Shown one piece after another: positions 1 through 8,200 of a stretch of DNA of 9,001 nt. The notes under the pieces are model-generated. The model did not search any database and was not told the origin of the DNA. It saw nothing but the letters and a program-made list of their open reading frames with translations. This DNA is from Pseudomonadota bacterium (lineage in GTDB: Bacteria; Desulfobacterota; Desulfobacteria; Desulfobacterales; Desulfobacteraceae). Position 1 is the stretch's first letter. Every line of letters begins with the position of its first letter. Where the stretch lies: assembly GCA_018816605.1 (NCBI GenBank), contig JAHIVS010000159.1, positions 1 to 9,001 of the forward strand, given 5' to 3'. Made by a program: the position numbers and the translations under genes.

Positions 1-296
1 CAAAGGTGTATGGCGCCGACAAAGACCGGTATGAGAAGGATCCCTCCTTTTGCATCCATTGCGGCCTGTGTGTGCGGTATTGCAATGAGGTGACCGGGAA
101 GAACGCCATCGGGTTTGTTGACCGGGGAATCAATAAGGAGATCAGTTTTATTCCCCAGATTGCAGCCGTCGAGTGCAATGACTGCAAACAATGCTTCCCC
201 CTTTGTCCGACCTCCTATCTCCAGGCAGCCTTTGTGTTAACCCAGGCCCTGGCATTCCCGCCGGCCGTTAACTCCGGGCCTGGGGCAGGGGAATAG
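1..296 (+). CDS. 2[4Fe-4S] ferredoxin-domain protein, C-terminal part (NuoG/hydrogenase-like electron transfer subunit)
   Basis: This is the 3' end of a gene whose start lies left of the window; the frame is already open at base 3 and stops with TAG at 294-296. The visible part carries two cysteine motifs, CIHCGLCVRYC and CNDCKQCFPLCP, each C-x2-C-x2-C-x3-C, enough to ligate two [4Fe-4S] clusters. The stretch after the first motif (CNEVTGKNAIGFVDRG) resembles the ferredoxin segment of NuoG-type subunits and of NAD(P)-linked hydrogenases and formate dehydrogenases. In those proteins a [2Fe-2S] domain usually comes first, so the missing N-terminus probably holds one (inference). The tail after the second motif is short and Pro/Gly-rich, so no large catalytic domain follows. 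A GTG at 6-8 could be a start but falls just before the cluster domain with no ribosome binding site visible, so a partial gene is preferred. Since fdhD follows after 7 bp, an electron transfer role with a formate dehydrogenase is likely. Confidence 0.8.
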   Translation, partial: KVYGADKDRYEKDPSFCIHCGLCVRYCNEVTGKNAIGFVDRGINKEISFIPQIAAVECNDCKQCFPLCPTSYLQAAFVLTQALAFPPAVNSGPGAGE

Positions 297-303
297 GAAA
301 TAG

Positions 304-1134
304 GTGACTGCCGGAGAAAAAACCCAATTCTATCAATCACTTGGGCGGCGACAGGAAGACGTGCCGACCGGTTCTCCCGGGCAGAAAACACAGATAGAAC
401 TGATCGGAGAGGAACCCTTTTTGATTCGGATAGAAGATGAACCCTATTCTGTTGTGATGAGAACACCCGGGGAAGAGGTGTTTCATACGGCCGGGTTTTG
501 TCTGGGGGAGGGAATTGTTGACACTCTCGATGATATCAAGACCATTGGATATGACAAAGACCTGGACCCCAATGTTGTGGACGTCTGGCTGACGCCTGAA
601 CACAAGAAAAAAATTGCCCATCTGCTCAAAAGAAAGAGTTATGTCAGCCAGACCAGTTGCGGTATTTGCGGCAAGAAAATGATAGAAGATCTTCATCAGA
701 TCCTGGCTCCGGCTAAAAACGGGTTTGCGGTTGAAATCGGCCGGGTTTTCGATTGCATCAACACGCTTTCCAAAAACCAGCAATACTACCAGAGGACCCG
801 GGGCTCCCATGCGGCACTTATTTTTGACCATCAGTTACAACCCATTGCCTTTGCCGAGGATGTGGGGCGGCACAATGCCCTGGACAAGGCAATCGGGAAA
901 GCCTTTCTGGACAGGACGCTTTCTCGTGCCCGCATTGTGATCCTGTCTTCCAGGATCAGTTATGAACTGGTTCAAAAAGCGGCCAGAGCCCGTCTGCCCA
1001 TAATGATTTCCCACTCAAGGCCCACGGCCCTTGCCGCCCGGATGGGCCAGACCCTTAACATGACCCTGGCCTTTTCGGCAAAGGATTCGGAATTAATGAT
1101 CATTTGCGGGGAAAACCGCATCAAGAGCGTATAA
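304..1134 (+). CDS. fdhD: Formate dehydrogenase accessory sulfurtransferase FdhD
   Basis: FdhD takes sulfur from a cysteine desulfurase and passes it to the molybdenum or tungsten bis-MGD cofactor of formate dehydrogenase, a step required for formate dehydrogenase activity; it acts in the cytoplasm. The 276-residue product has the normal family length. It shows the family's catalytic CxxC motif as SCGICGK (Cys119, Cys122) and the strongly conserved EDVGRHNALDK segment (185-195), part of the cofactor-binding region. The start is GTG at 304, placed 7 bp after the upstream stop codon. The purine-rich stretch 287-300 (AGGGGAA and AGGAAA) can act as ribosome binding site, and the two genes are probably cotranscribed. 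No formate dehydrogenase catalytic gene is inside the window; it may lie upstream with the ferredoxin gene or elsewhere. Nothing looks truncated or degenerate. The family call is firm. Confidence 0.95.
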   Translation: MTAGEKTQFYQSLGRRQEDVPTGSPGQKTQIELIGEEPFLIRIEDEPYSVVMRTPGEEVFHTAGFCLGEGIVDTLDDIKTIGYDKDLDPNVVDVWLTPEHKKKIAHLLKRKSYVSQTSCGICGKKMIEDLHQILAPAKNGFAVEIGRVFDCINTLSKNQQYYQRTRGSHAALIFDHQLQPIAFAEDVGRHNALDKAIGKAFLDRTLSRARIVILSSRISYELVQKAARARLPIMISHSRPTALAARMGQTLNMTLAFSAKDSELMIICGENRIKSV

Positions 1135-1185
1135 ATAGCCAAAAAAAAAGATCACCCAAAAGCGGTAGAACCCAAAATACCCAAG

Positions 1186-1193
1186 AAGGAGGA
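1186..1193 (+). promoter_or_regulatory. Ribosome binding site of etfB
   Basis: The sequence AAGGAGGA is a near-perfect Shine-Dalgarno match ending 4 bases before the TTG at 1198. It decides the unusual TTG start, because the protein begins at that codon with the family's usual N-terminus (MKIL.TVK). The rest of the 63-bp gap after fdhD is A-rich, with nine A's at 1141-1149, and shows no clear promoter or terminator. Confidence 0.8.
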
Positions 1194-1197
1194 CAAT

Positions 1198-1980
1198 TTG
1201 AAAATTCTCACAACCGTAAAACGCGTAGTGGATGTGGAATTGAATATCCACATTGAAAATGGTGCCATTGTCGAGGATGGCCTTCAATATGTTATAAATG
1301 CCTGGGATGAAAACGGTGTTGAAGCCGCTGTTCAGCTCAAGGAAAAAAATGGTGCCCAGACGACCCTGGTGAGCATCGGCGGACAGGACAATACGGATAT
1401 GATCCGGAAATGTTATGCCATGGGAATGGAAGACGCCATTCTCATTGACGACCCGGCGCTGGTATCAGCGGATGCCTTTGCATTTGCGAGAATACTGCAA
1501 ACGGTTTACGAGAAGGGGGACTATGACCTTGTGATAACAGGTAAACAGGCCCAGGATACCGATAGCGGCCAGACAGGGATCATCTTGGCCGAGTACCTTC
1601 AATTGCCCTGCGTCTCCAATGTGATTTCCATTGAGGTCATGGACGAGGCCCACATTCGGGTTTCCCGGCTGGGAGACAGCGGCACCGAAATTGTTGAGAT
1701 AACATTACCCGCCGTGGTCACGGTGAGCGATAGTATTAACGAGCCCCGGCTGCCGGCCATGCGGGGCATTATGATGGCAAAGAAAAAAAAGATCCAGACA
1801 CTGGATCTGGCGGCACTGGGAACCAGCGCTGAAGCGGTCGGCGGGGCTGCTCCCAAATCGGAAATTGTTGAATTCATGAAATCAAAAACCCGGAAGGCCG
1901 GGCAGAAATTTGAAGGCGACGCCGCCCAAATTACGGCACAGGTTGTTGAACTTCTGGCCAATGAAGCCAAGGTTTTCTAG
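1198..1980 (+). CDS. etfB: Electron transfer flavoprotein, beta subunit (EtfB/FixA family)
   Basis: EtfB pairs with EtfA to form a flavoprotein that collects electrons from acyl-CoA dehydrogenases or related enzymes and hands them to a membrane oxidoreductase. The 260-residue protein has the usual length. It opens with MKILTTVKRVVD, the N-terminal strand of the Etf Rossmann-like fold. It has the nucleotide-binding stretch GKQAQDTDSGQTG (115-127) and the EtfB signature around NEPRLPAMRGIM (181-192). The C-terminal arm (about 215-260), rich in charged residues, is the part that normally wraps around EtfA. The start is TTG, supported by a strong ribosome binding site 4 bases upstream. The matching etfA follows after 82 bp. 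Whether this Etf simply transfers electrons or bifurcates them (second FAD in EtfB instead of AMP) cannot be settled from the motif alone. The family call is firm. Confidence 0.95.
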   Translation: MKILTTVKRVVDVELNIHIENGAIVEDGLQYVINAWDENGVEAAVQLKEKNGAQTTLVSIGGQDNTDMIRKCYAMGMEDAILIDDPALVSADAFAFARILQTVYEKGDYDLVITGKQAQDTDSGQTGIILAEYLQLPCVSNVISIEVMDEAHIRVSRLGDSGTEIVEITLPAVVTVSDSINEPRLPAMRGIMMAKKKKIQTLDLAALGTSAEAVGGAAPKSEIVEFMKSKTRKAGQKFEGDAAQITAQVVELLANEAKVF

Positions 1981-2062
1981 GAAAATTTGCCGGTTGTTAA
2001 AAACGATTATTGGAATTTAACCCGATTCATACCTGAAGACGAGAAGAGAGGAAAAAAATATT

Positions 2063-3022
2063 ATGGCGAAGATACTTGTAATCGCAGACATCAAAGAAGG
2101 TGTTCTAAAGGGCAGCACAGCCGAACTCTTATCAAAGGCCAAGACCCTGTCCGCCCAAACCGCTGTCGTGGCCATCGGCAGCAATGTCGAATCCCTTGTT
2201 GCGGATCTGGCAGCAGCCGGCTCGGATACCCAATACATTGCCGATGATAAAAGCCTTGAACTTTTTTCAGCAGGTCCCTATGCCGCCTGTGTGGTTGCGG
2301 CTGCCCAGCAATTTGAAGCCGATATGATCTGGTTTGGATTTTCCGAAGCAGGAAAGGCCGTTGCCCCAAGGGTCGCAGCCCAATTGAATGCCGCCTGCGC
2401 CACTGAAATCATTGATGTGACCCTGGAAGGAGAGAAGATTCAGGTGGTCCGTCCGGCCATCGCCGGCAAAGTGATCCAGCGGATTCAAGTGAACACCCAA
2501 ACCCTGGTGGCCGTTGTCAGGGCAGGAGCGTTTGCGGCAAATCCAGGGATTACCGGAACCCAGAATATGGTCAAATTGTCCATCCCGGCCCCGGATCTGA
2601 AAGCGGTCATCAAACAGATTCTGTCCGATGCAAGCGGTGAAATCGATCTGGCCGATGCCGATATTGTTGTTTCAGTGGGGCGGGGTGCCAGGGACCAGGC
2701 CGGTATTGATCTTGTAAGGGAACTGGCCCGTGACCTTTCTGCCGGGTTCGGCTCTTCAAGGGCCATGGTGGACGGCGGTTTTATGGCACACAACAAACAG
2801 GTGGGCCAGACCGGGAAAATAGTGGCCCCCACCCTGTATATGGCAATGGGTATTTCAGGCGCCATCCAGCATCTGGCGGGAATGACCGGCTCAAAAACCA
2901 TCCTGGCCGTCAACAAAGACCCGGAAGCCCCCATCTTCAACGTGGCGGACTATGGTATTGTCGGAGACCTGTTTGAGGTGATTCCGATTCTCAGGCAGGA
3001 GATTAAAAAAATCAGAGGCTAA
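2063..3022 (+). CDS. etfA: Electron transfer flavoprotein, alpha subunit (EtfA/FixB family)
   Basis: EtfA is the partner of EtfB and holds the FAD that shuttles electrons. The 319-residue protein has typical length. The N-terminal domain (about 1-190) is the Etf Rossmann-like domain. The C-terminal FAD-binding domain shows the family motif HNKQVGQTGKIVAP (243-256), then a GISGAIQH segment, and NKDPEAPIF (284-292) followed by ADYGIVGD, all of which contact FAD in known structures. The ATG at 2063 is preceded by a purine-rich AGAGAGGA at 2045-2052, a somewhat distant but usable ribosome binding site, and gives the expected N-terminus MAKILVIAD. The 82-bp gap from etfB has no clear promoter or terminator, so the two are probably one transcript. 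The downstream membrane FeS protein, 26 bp away, is the likely electron acceptor. Confidence 0.96.
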   Translation: MAKILVIADIKEGVLKGSTAELLSKAKTLSAQTAVVAIGSNVESLVADLAAAGSDTQYIADDKSLELFSAGPYAACVVAAAQQFEADMIWFGFSEAGKAVAPRVAAQLNAACATEIIDVTLEGEKIQVVRPAIAGKVIQRIQVNTQTLVAVVRAGAFAANPGITGTQNMVKLSIPAPDLKAVIKQILSDASGEIDLADADIVVSVGRGARDQAGIDLVRELARDLSAGFGSSRAMVDGGFMAHNKQVGQTGKIVAPTLYMAMGISGAIQHLAGMTGSKTILAVNKDPEAPIFNVADYGIVGDLFEVIPILRQEIKKIRG

Positions 3023-3036
3023 CTTTTACATTTGTT

Positions 3037-3043
3037 GATGAGG
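3037..3043 (+). promoter_or_regulatory. Ribosome binding site of the membrane FeS oxidoreductase gene
   Basis: GATGAGG lies 5 bases upstream of the ATG at 3049. It favours that start over the out-of-frame ATG at 3045-3047, which is too close to it and opens no long frame. The 26-bp gap from etfA leaves little room for a separate promoter. Confidence 0.6.
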
Positions 3044-3048
3044 TATGT

Positions 3049-5157
3049 ATGAATCCCCTTTTGATGTCTTTATTGCTCGTTGTCGGGCTGGCGGTTTTCA
3101 GCCGCACCATGGTGGTTAAACTCCGATTGCTCATGGCACTTGAGCCAACGGGCAGGGCCGATCATCTCCTGGAGCGTCTGAAAAACATGGCGATCATCGC
3201 CATTGGTCAGAAGCGCCTGGTGGGAAGGAAAAAAGAATGGGCATCCGGAATGATGCATGCCCTGATTTTCTGGGGATTCTGTGTTCTGATCCTCCGCAGC
3301 CTGACCCTTTACGGGGAGGGGTTTGTACACGGGTTCCAACTGCCGTTTCTGGGCGAGGAACATCTGGTGGGGTATCTGTATGTCGGCCTAAAGGACATCA
3401 TGGAGGGACTTGTCCTGGCAATGGTGATCTACGCCCTTTTTCGGCGGGCAATCCTTAAGCCGTCACGGATGCACAATACCAGGGAAGCCTATCTTGTGCT
3501 GTGCATGATTGCCGTCCTGATGATTTCCGACCTTTTGCTCGACGGTGCCCGGTATAATTTGATTGTTCTGCACCACAATCCCGGTGGGCTTGATTTTTTT
3601 AACAATCCCCGGTATGGATCCGAGTTTCTCTGGACGCCCGTTGCCGTGGGCGTCGCATCCCTCATATCCGGTCTGGGTGCCGATGGCACAAAAGGGGTAT
3701 TGACGGCCATGTTCTGGCTGCATATCATCACCCAGCTGAGTTTTTTGAACCTTTTGCCCCTGGGCAAACATTTCCATGTAATCACGGCCTTGCCCAATGT
3801 GTTTTTAAAGAGCCTGGGATACCCCCATGAAAAGACCAAGGTTTTGGATCTGGAAGACGAGGCTGCCTGGGAAAATGAGTCCCTGGGGCTCAACCATATC
3901 CACCAGCTCAATTGGAAACAGGGCCTGGATTTGTATACCTGCACCGAGTGCGGCCGGTGTAAGGAGGTCTGTCCCACCTATATTACGGACAAACCCTTGA
4001 ATCTGCTGGAGTTTAATGACAGTCTGAAAAAAGAATTGTTGGCAACCGCAGACAATTTGATCAAAAGAGCGCAATTGGCCGCCACCATCAAGGTTGATGG
4101 TGATCCCGGACAGATTGAAAAAACCCGGGCGGCCATGGCCGAACTCACCAGTCAAAACACCCTTGTCGGGGATGTGATCTTGCCGGACACCCTCTGGGCA
4201 TGCACCACCTGCCGGGCCTGTGAACAGGTCTGCCCTGTCACCATCGAACATGTTCCCCGAATCATTGCCATGAGACAGGGCCAGACCCTGATGGCGGAAA
4301 CCTATCCCAAAGAACTGAACGCGGCCTTTAAGGGGCTTGAACGCAATGGGAATCCCTGGGGCATCGGGTATGACAAACGGGCCGACTGGGCTGAGGGCCT
4401 GGGCGTAAAGCGGATGGCCGATGACCCGGATGTGGACTATCTGCTCTGGGTCGGCTGTGCCGGTTCCTTTGATGACCGAAGTAAAAAAGTGTCGGTGAGC
4501 CTGGTGAAAATTTTGCAAAAAGCCGGTATCCGTTTTGCCATTCTGGGTGTGGAAGAAAAATGCACGGGCGATTTTGCCAGGCGTGCCGGCAATGAAATGA
4601 TGTACCAGATGATGGCCCAGGAAAACATCGAAATATTGAACAATTACAAGGTGAAAAAAATCATCGCCGCCTGTCCCCATTGTCTGAATACCCTTAAACA
4701 TGAATACCCGCAAATGGGCGGGCATTACGAAGTGATCCATCACACCCGGCTGATTGATGGCTTGATCCAATCGGGTAAAATCAGATTAAACACCAAGGTC
4801 CAAGGATCCCTCACCTACCATGACCCCTGCTATCTGGGGCGGTATAACGAAATTTATGATTCTCCCAGATCCATTTTGCAGTCTGTGTCCCAGCAGGGCC
4901 TGACAGAGCTTGACCGCCATGGGCCAGAAAGTTTCTGCTGCGGTGCCGGCGGCGGAAGAATGTGGATGGAAGAGACCATCGGCAAACGCATCAATCGGGA
5001 GCGCGCCCAAGAGATTGCAGGTCAGAATGTCTCCACGGTGGCTGTGGGTTGCCCCTTTTGTTTAACCATGATAGAAGACGGAATGAAGGAATTGAACAAA
5101 GAAGAGCAGATCCGAACCCAGGATATTGCAGAACTTGTGGCAAAAAACATGCTATAA
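3049..5157 (+). CDS. Membrane-bound FeS oxidoreductase, Etf:menaquinone oxidoreductase type (EMO/EtfD-like, NarI-like + CCG domains)
   Basis: This 702-residue protein probably accepts electrons from reduced EtfBA and passes them to menaquinone in the cytoplasmic membrane. The N-terminal part (about 1-255) has around six hydrophobic segments and resembles the haem b subunit NarI of nitrate reductase. His70, His225, His241 and His243 are candidate haem ligands (inference). Two ferredoxin motifs follow: CTECGRCKEVCP (Cys298, 301, 304, 308) and CTTCRACEQVCP (Cys385, 388, 391, 395). The C-terminal part holds two CCG (HdrB/DUF224-like) domains: Cys470, Cys505, Cys542/Cys545, and Cys594, Cys630-Cys631, Cys668/Cys671. 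The first domain lacks the first cysteine of the usual pair, having Lys504. Proteins of this build next to etf genes are known from syntrophic and sulfate-reducing bacteria (EMO) and from mycobacteria (EtfD), where they serve fatty acid oxidation. The start is set by the ribosome binding site at 3037. The architecture is firm; the exact quinone and donors are inferred. Confidence 0.9.
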   Translation: MNPLLMSLLLVVGLAVFSRTMVVKLRLLMALEPTGRADHLLERLKNMAIIAIGQKRLVGRKKEWASGMMHALIFWGFCVLILRSLTLYGEGFVHGFQLPFLGEEHLVGYLYVGLKDIMEGLVLAMVIYALFRRAILKPSRMHNTREAYLVLCMIAVLMISDLLLDGARYNLIVLHHNPGGLDFFNNPRYGSEFLWTPVAVGVASLISGLGADGTKGVLTAMFWLHIITQLSFLNLLPLGKHFHVITALPNVFLKSLGYPHEKTKVLDLEDEAAWENESLGLNHIHQLNWKQGLDLYTCTECGRCKEVCPTYITDKPLNLLEFNDSLKKELLATADNLIKRAQLAATIKVDGDPGQIEKTRAAMAELTSQNTLVGDVILPDTLWACTTCRACEQVCPVTIEHVPRIIAMRQGQTLMAETYPKELNAAFKGLERNGNPWGIGYDKRADWAEGLGVKRMADDPDVDYLLWVGCAGSFDDRSKKVSVSLVKILQKAGIRFAILGVEEKCTGDFARRAGNEMMYQMMAQENIEILNNYKVKKIIAACPHCLNTLKHEYPQMGGHYEVIHHTRLIDGLIQSGKIRLNTKVQGSLTYHDPCYLGRYNEIYDSPRSILQSVSQQGLTELDRHGPESFCCGAGGGRMWMEETIGKRINRERAQEIAGQNVSTVAVGCPFCLTMIEDGMKELNKEEQIRTQDIAELVAKNML

Positions 5158-5235
5158 GATAGCACAAGCCTCTGGAGAACAAAGACGGGGCCTTTAAAAA
5201 AACATCTTCCGGATGTATCTTCACCGCGGCATGCC

Positions 5236-8200
5236 TTGTTCTATCTGCTGCTGCCGGCAGGGGGACTGCGCCGCCTGCTGCAGGTCTATCCCAATGAAGT
5301 CAAGCTTTTATTGTGGGTGACCCTCATCCAGGTGGTGATGAGTACCAGCAGTATTTTGATCGGCAACGTGGCCCAGGCAACCTTTCTCAAGCGATACGGG
5401 ACCCATGCCCTGCCGGCGGTTTTTATGATAGAGGCCATGGCGACCTTCTTTTTCGCCGGGTTTGTCAGTCTTTTAATGGAGCGGTTCCGCACCATTCGGG
5501 TGTTTACAGGCCTTCTTCTGTTTTACGGCCTCTGTATGGGCGGTGTCCGGGTTCTGATGGTTATGGGTGTGGAACTGGCCTATCCCATTTTGTATATTCT
5601 CAAGAGCCAGGCTGTGGGAATTCTGCCCATCCTGTACTGGGATATCTTAAACGATATGTTCACAACCCAGCAATCCAAAAGACTGTATACCCTTATCAGT
5701 GCCGGCGGAATCCTCGGGACAACCCTGGGAAGCCTGATGACCCGCAGGATTGCGGGCTGGGTCGGTACGGACAATATTCTGCTGATCTTTATTGCCGGAA
5801 TGATTCTGGCCGCCCTGCTCAACGAATTAACGGAAAAGGTGGCGGGAACACCCGTTCAGTCCCGGGTCCGGCAAGGCAAAAAAACTGCCAAGCAGAATAC
5901 CCTGGAGGTGTTAAGGCAATTTGTCCGCCATGCAAGCCAGTCCACACTTCTCAAATACATGGTGCTGCTCCTGGCCATCCCCAATATGATCCTGCCGTTA
6001 CTGGATTATCAGTTTAATGTTCTGGTGGACCGGCACTTTGCATCCGAGGCCCTTACCCTCCAGTTTTTCGGTATCTTCCGGGGGGTATCCAATGCCCTTA
6101 TGTTTGTTCTGCTCATGTTCTCAAGCCGGCTGATTACCGGATTGGGGGTTCCCATAAGCCTTTTGTTCCATCCGATGAACTATTGCATTGCCTTTGGCAG
6201 CATTTTTCTTCGGTTTGATATCGTTTCCGGTGTGTATGCCCGGTTTACGACTGAAATGCTGAAAACCGTTCTCAACAATCCTGCCAGGGCCATCCTGTAT
6301 AATTTTTTTCCTGAAAGGCACCGGAGTATGATACGGCTGGTGCTCCGGGGCAGTGTTGTCCGGGCGGCCGATTTTGCGGGTTCCGGATTTCTTGTCTTCG
6401 TCACAGGGGTAATAGAGCCCCGCATGCTGTCTCTGGTGGCCCTGCCCTTTGCCTTTGCCTGGGTGGTGACCAGCTTCCGGTTAAAAAAGGCCTATCCTCA
6501 AATTTTGATCCAATCCTTGCGGGAAAACCAGAAGGACTGGAAACAGATGGAAGAAGAGCAGATTCAAGCCCTTGCAAAGGATAAACTGACCGTGGGGGTG
6601 TTTGAGCGGGGCGTTGAATCCGGGAACCCCAAGGTTGCGATGCTGTGTCTGGAATTTTTGGCCAGAACCCGTCCGGATAAATGGGTGGGAATCCTGCTTG
6701 GAATAATTGATCAAAAAGAGCCGGAGGTGCAAAAATTAATGCTGGACCTGCTGACCCCGGAAAATATCGGCCCCCATGCTCCCAGGATGTATGAACTTGC
6801 GAAGGCAGCCCCCCTGGAAGCCCTTCCCCATTGGCTTGAAGCCATTGCTCGGATCGACCCTTCGGGCTGTGATTCGTTCATGGAAACTTTTTTGTACCAT
6901 ACGGACCTGCGGGTCAAGGCAGAAGCCCTTGCCGGATCGTGCGTCAGCTGCAACCTTGCAAATTATGAAGAATATCGGCACAGGATTGATGAGTGGCTGG
7001 CAGGGGACAGAACCCAGGTGGGGCTGGCCGCCAAAGTCCTGGCCAAGACCGGTGATCCGGTTTACAGCCAGGCAGTGTCGAACCTGTTTCTGAAAGCAGC
7101 GTCTCCGGATCTGAAGGCCTGGGCCCTTGAAGGATTGGCAAAAATGAATCACAAAAAGGCCTTGTCCCTGGCTGTTTCGAGCAGCACGGACGGGTCTTCC
7201 CTGGTTCGCATGGCAGCGATGCATGCCATATTCACGGTTGTGCAGTCCCCTTCTTTTGATCTGCTCATGCCATTTTTAAAGGATGAAGATTCCCGCATCC
7301 GGTCAATTGCATCCCAGCGGCTTATCGTTCAGGGGGAACAGATGGTGCCTGTCCTTCTCCAGAGTCTTGCAACCCCCTCCAGGGCCATGCAGCAAGAGAT
7401 TGTCCGGGTGCTGGAAACCATCGGAGTTCCCACCGCAGCCCTTTCCCGGTTTGTTCTGGAGCAGCTTGCCCGGGCCTGCCAGTATCTGTCATGTTCACTG
7501 GCCCTGGCCGCATTCCCGAAAAGCCCCGCCCTGGGGCTGCTGGAAACCTATCTGCTGGAAAAGCACCAGGAAACCATTGAAATGGTCCTGCGGGTATTGG
7601 GAATCATCGAGTTTGGAGATCAGATGCGGATTATTCTTCGGGCGGTCCAGTCAAACAGACGAAAGGATATTGACAATGCCATTGAGCTGCTGGAATCCTG
7701 TCTCCATCCGCGCCTTCGCAGGGCACTGATTCCCCTTTTGTCGGATCTTCCTGCCCGGGAAAGGCTGGGTGCCAGCTGCAAGGCCATGGGAACCAGCCCC
7801 CTTGTTTTTATCACATATGAACAGATCCGCCACTGGCTTCACCAGGATGCAGACCCGGCTGCCGTCCAATTGTGTGACCATTCGGCCCTTCAGGACATGC
7901 CCCAGGCAGATCCGGATCTGGCGGGAAAAACAGCCTGTCTGAAAACCAACCCTTTATTTTCGGGCCTGAAAATCCGGGAGTTGATGTTTATCGCTGTGAG
8001 GTGCCGCCCGATTCGTTTGGGGGCGGGGGAGGCGGTTTTTCAGGAGAACCGGAGGGCAGATAAGGTCTATTTTCTTTACCAGGGTGTCCTTTCGGCCTCA
8101 AGCCGGTCCATTCCCGCCAAGGCACCCTATGCCGAACAGGTTCTTTCCACTGTGTTTGCCGGGGAAAGGCAGTGGATTGATGACGGGGTTCAGCTTTACA

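Noticed and set aside
1104..1135. Possible promoter before etfB: TTGCGG (1104-1109) and TATAAA (1130-1135)
   Set aside because: The boxes are separated by 20 bases, more than the usual 16-18, the -35 match is modest, and both overlap the end of fdhD. Likely chance.
1141..1149. Run of nine A's after fdhD
   Set aside because: Read on the minus strand it would be a T-tract, but no GC-rich stem is next to it and no minus-strand gene ends here.
1987..2022. Possible promoter between etfB and etfA (TTGTTA and TTTAAC at 16-base spacing)
   Set aside because: Each box matches only 4 of 6 consensus bases in an AT-rich gap, and an internal promoter between two obligate partner subunits is not needed.
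3805..4770. Long minus-strand open frame of 321 codons inside the FeS oxidoreductase gene
   Set aside because: It lies fully opposite a gene with unmistakable cysteine motifs and family architecture, and its translation shows no recognisable domain or membrane pattern. Such frames are common opposite GC-rich genes.
5202..5216. Small hairpin ACATC-TTCCG-GATGT before the transporter-like gene
   Set aside because: Five base pairs, no following T-tract and too short to be a terminator; no sign of a regulatory element.
5313..6017. Plus-strand open frame of 234 codons in another frame of the transporter-like gene
   Set aside because: It overlaps the membrane domain of the 1045-residue gene, and its translation is rich in Pro, Gly and Arg without any domain, as expected for an out-of-frame reading.
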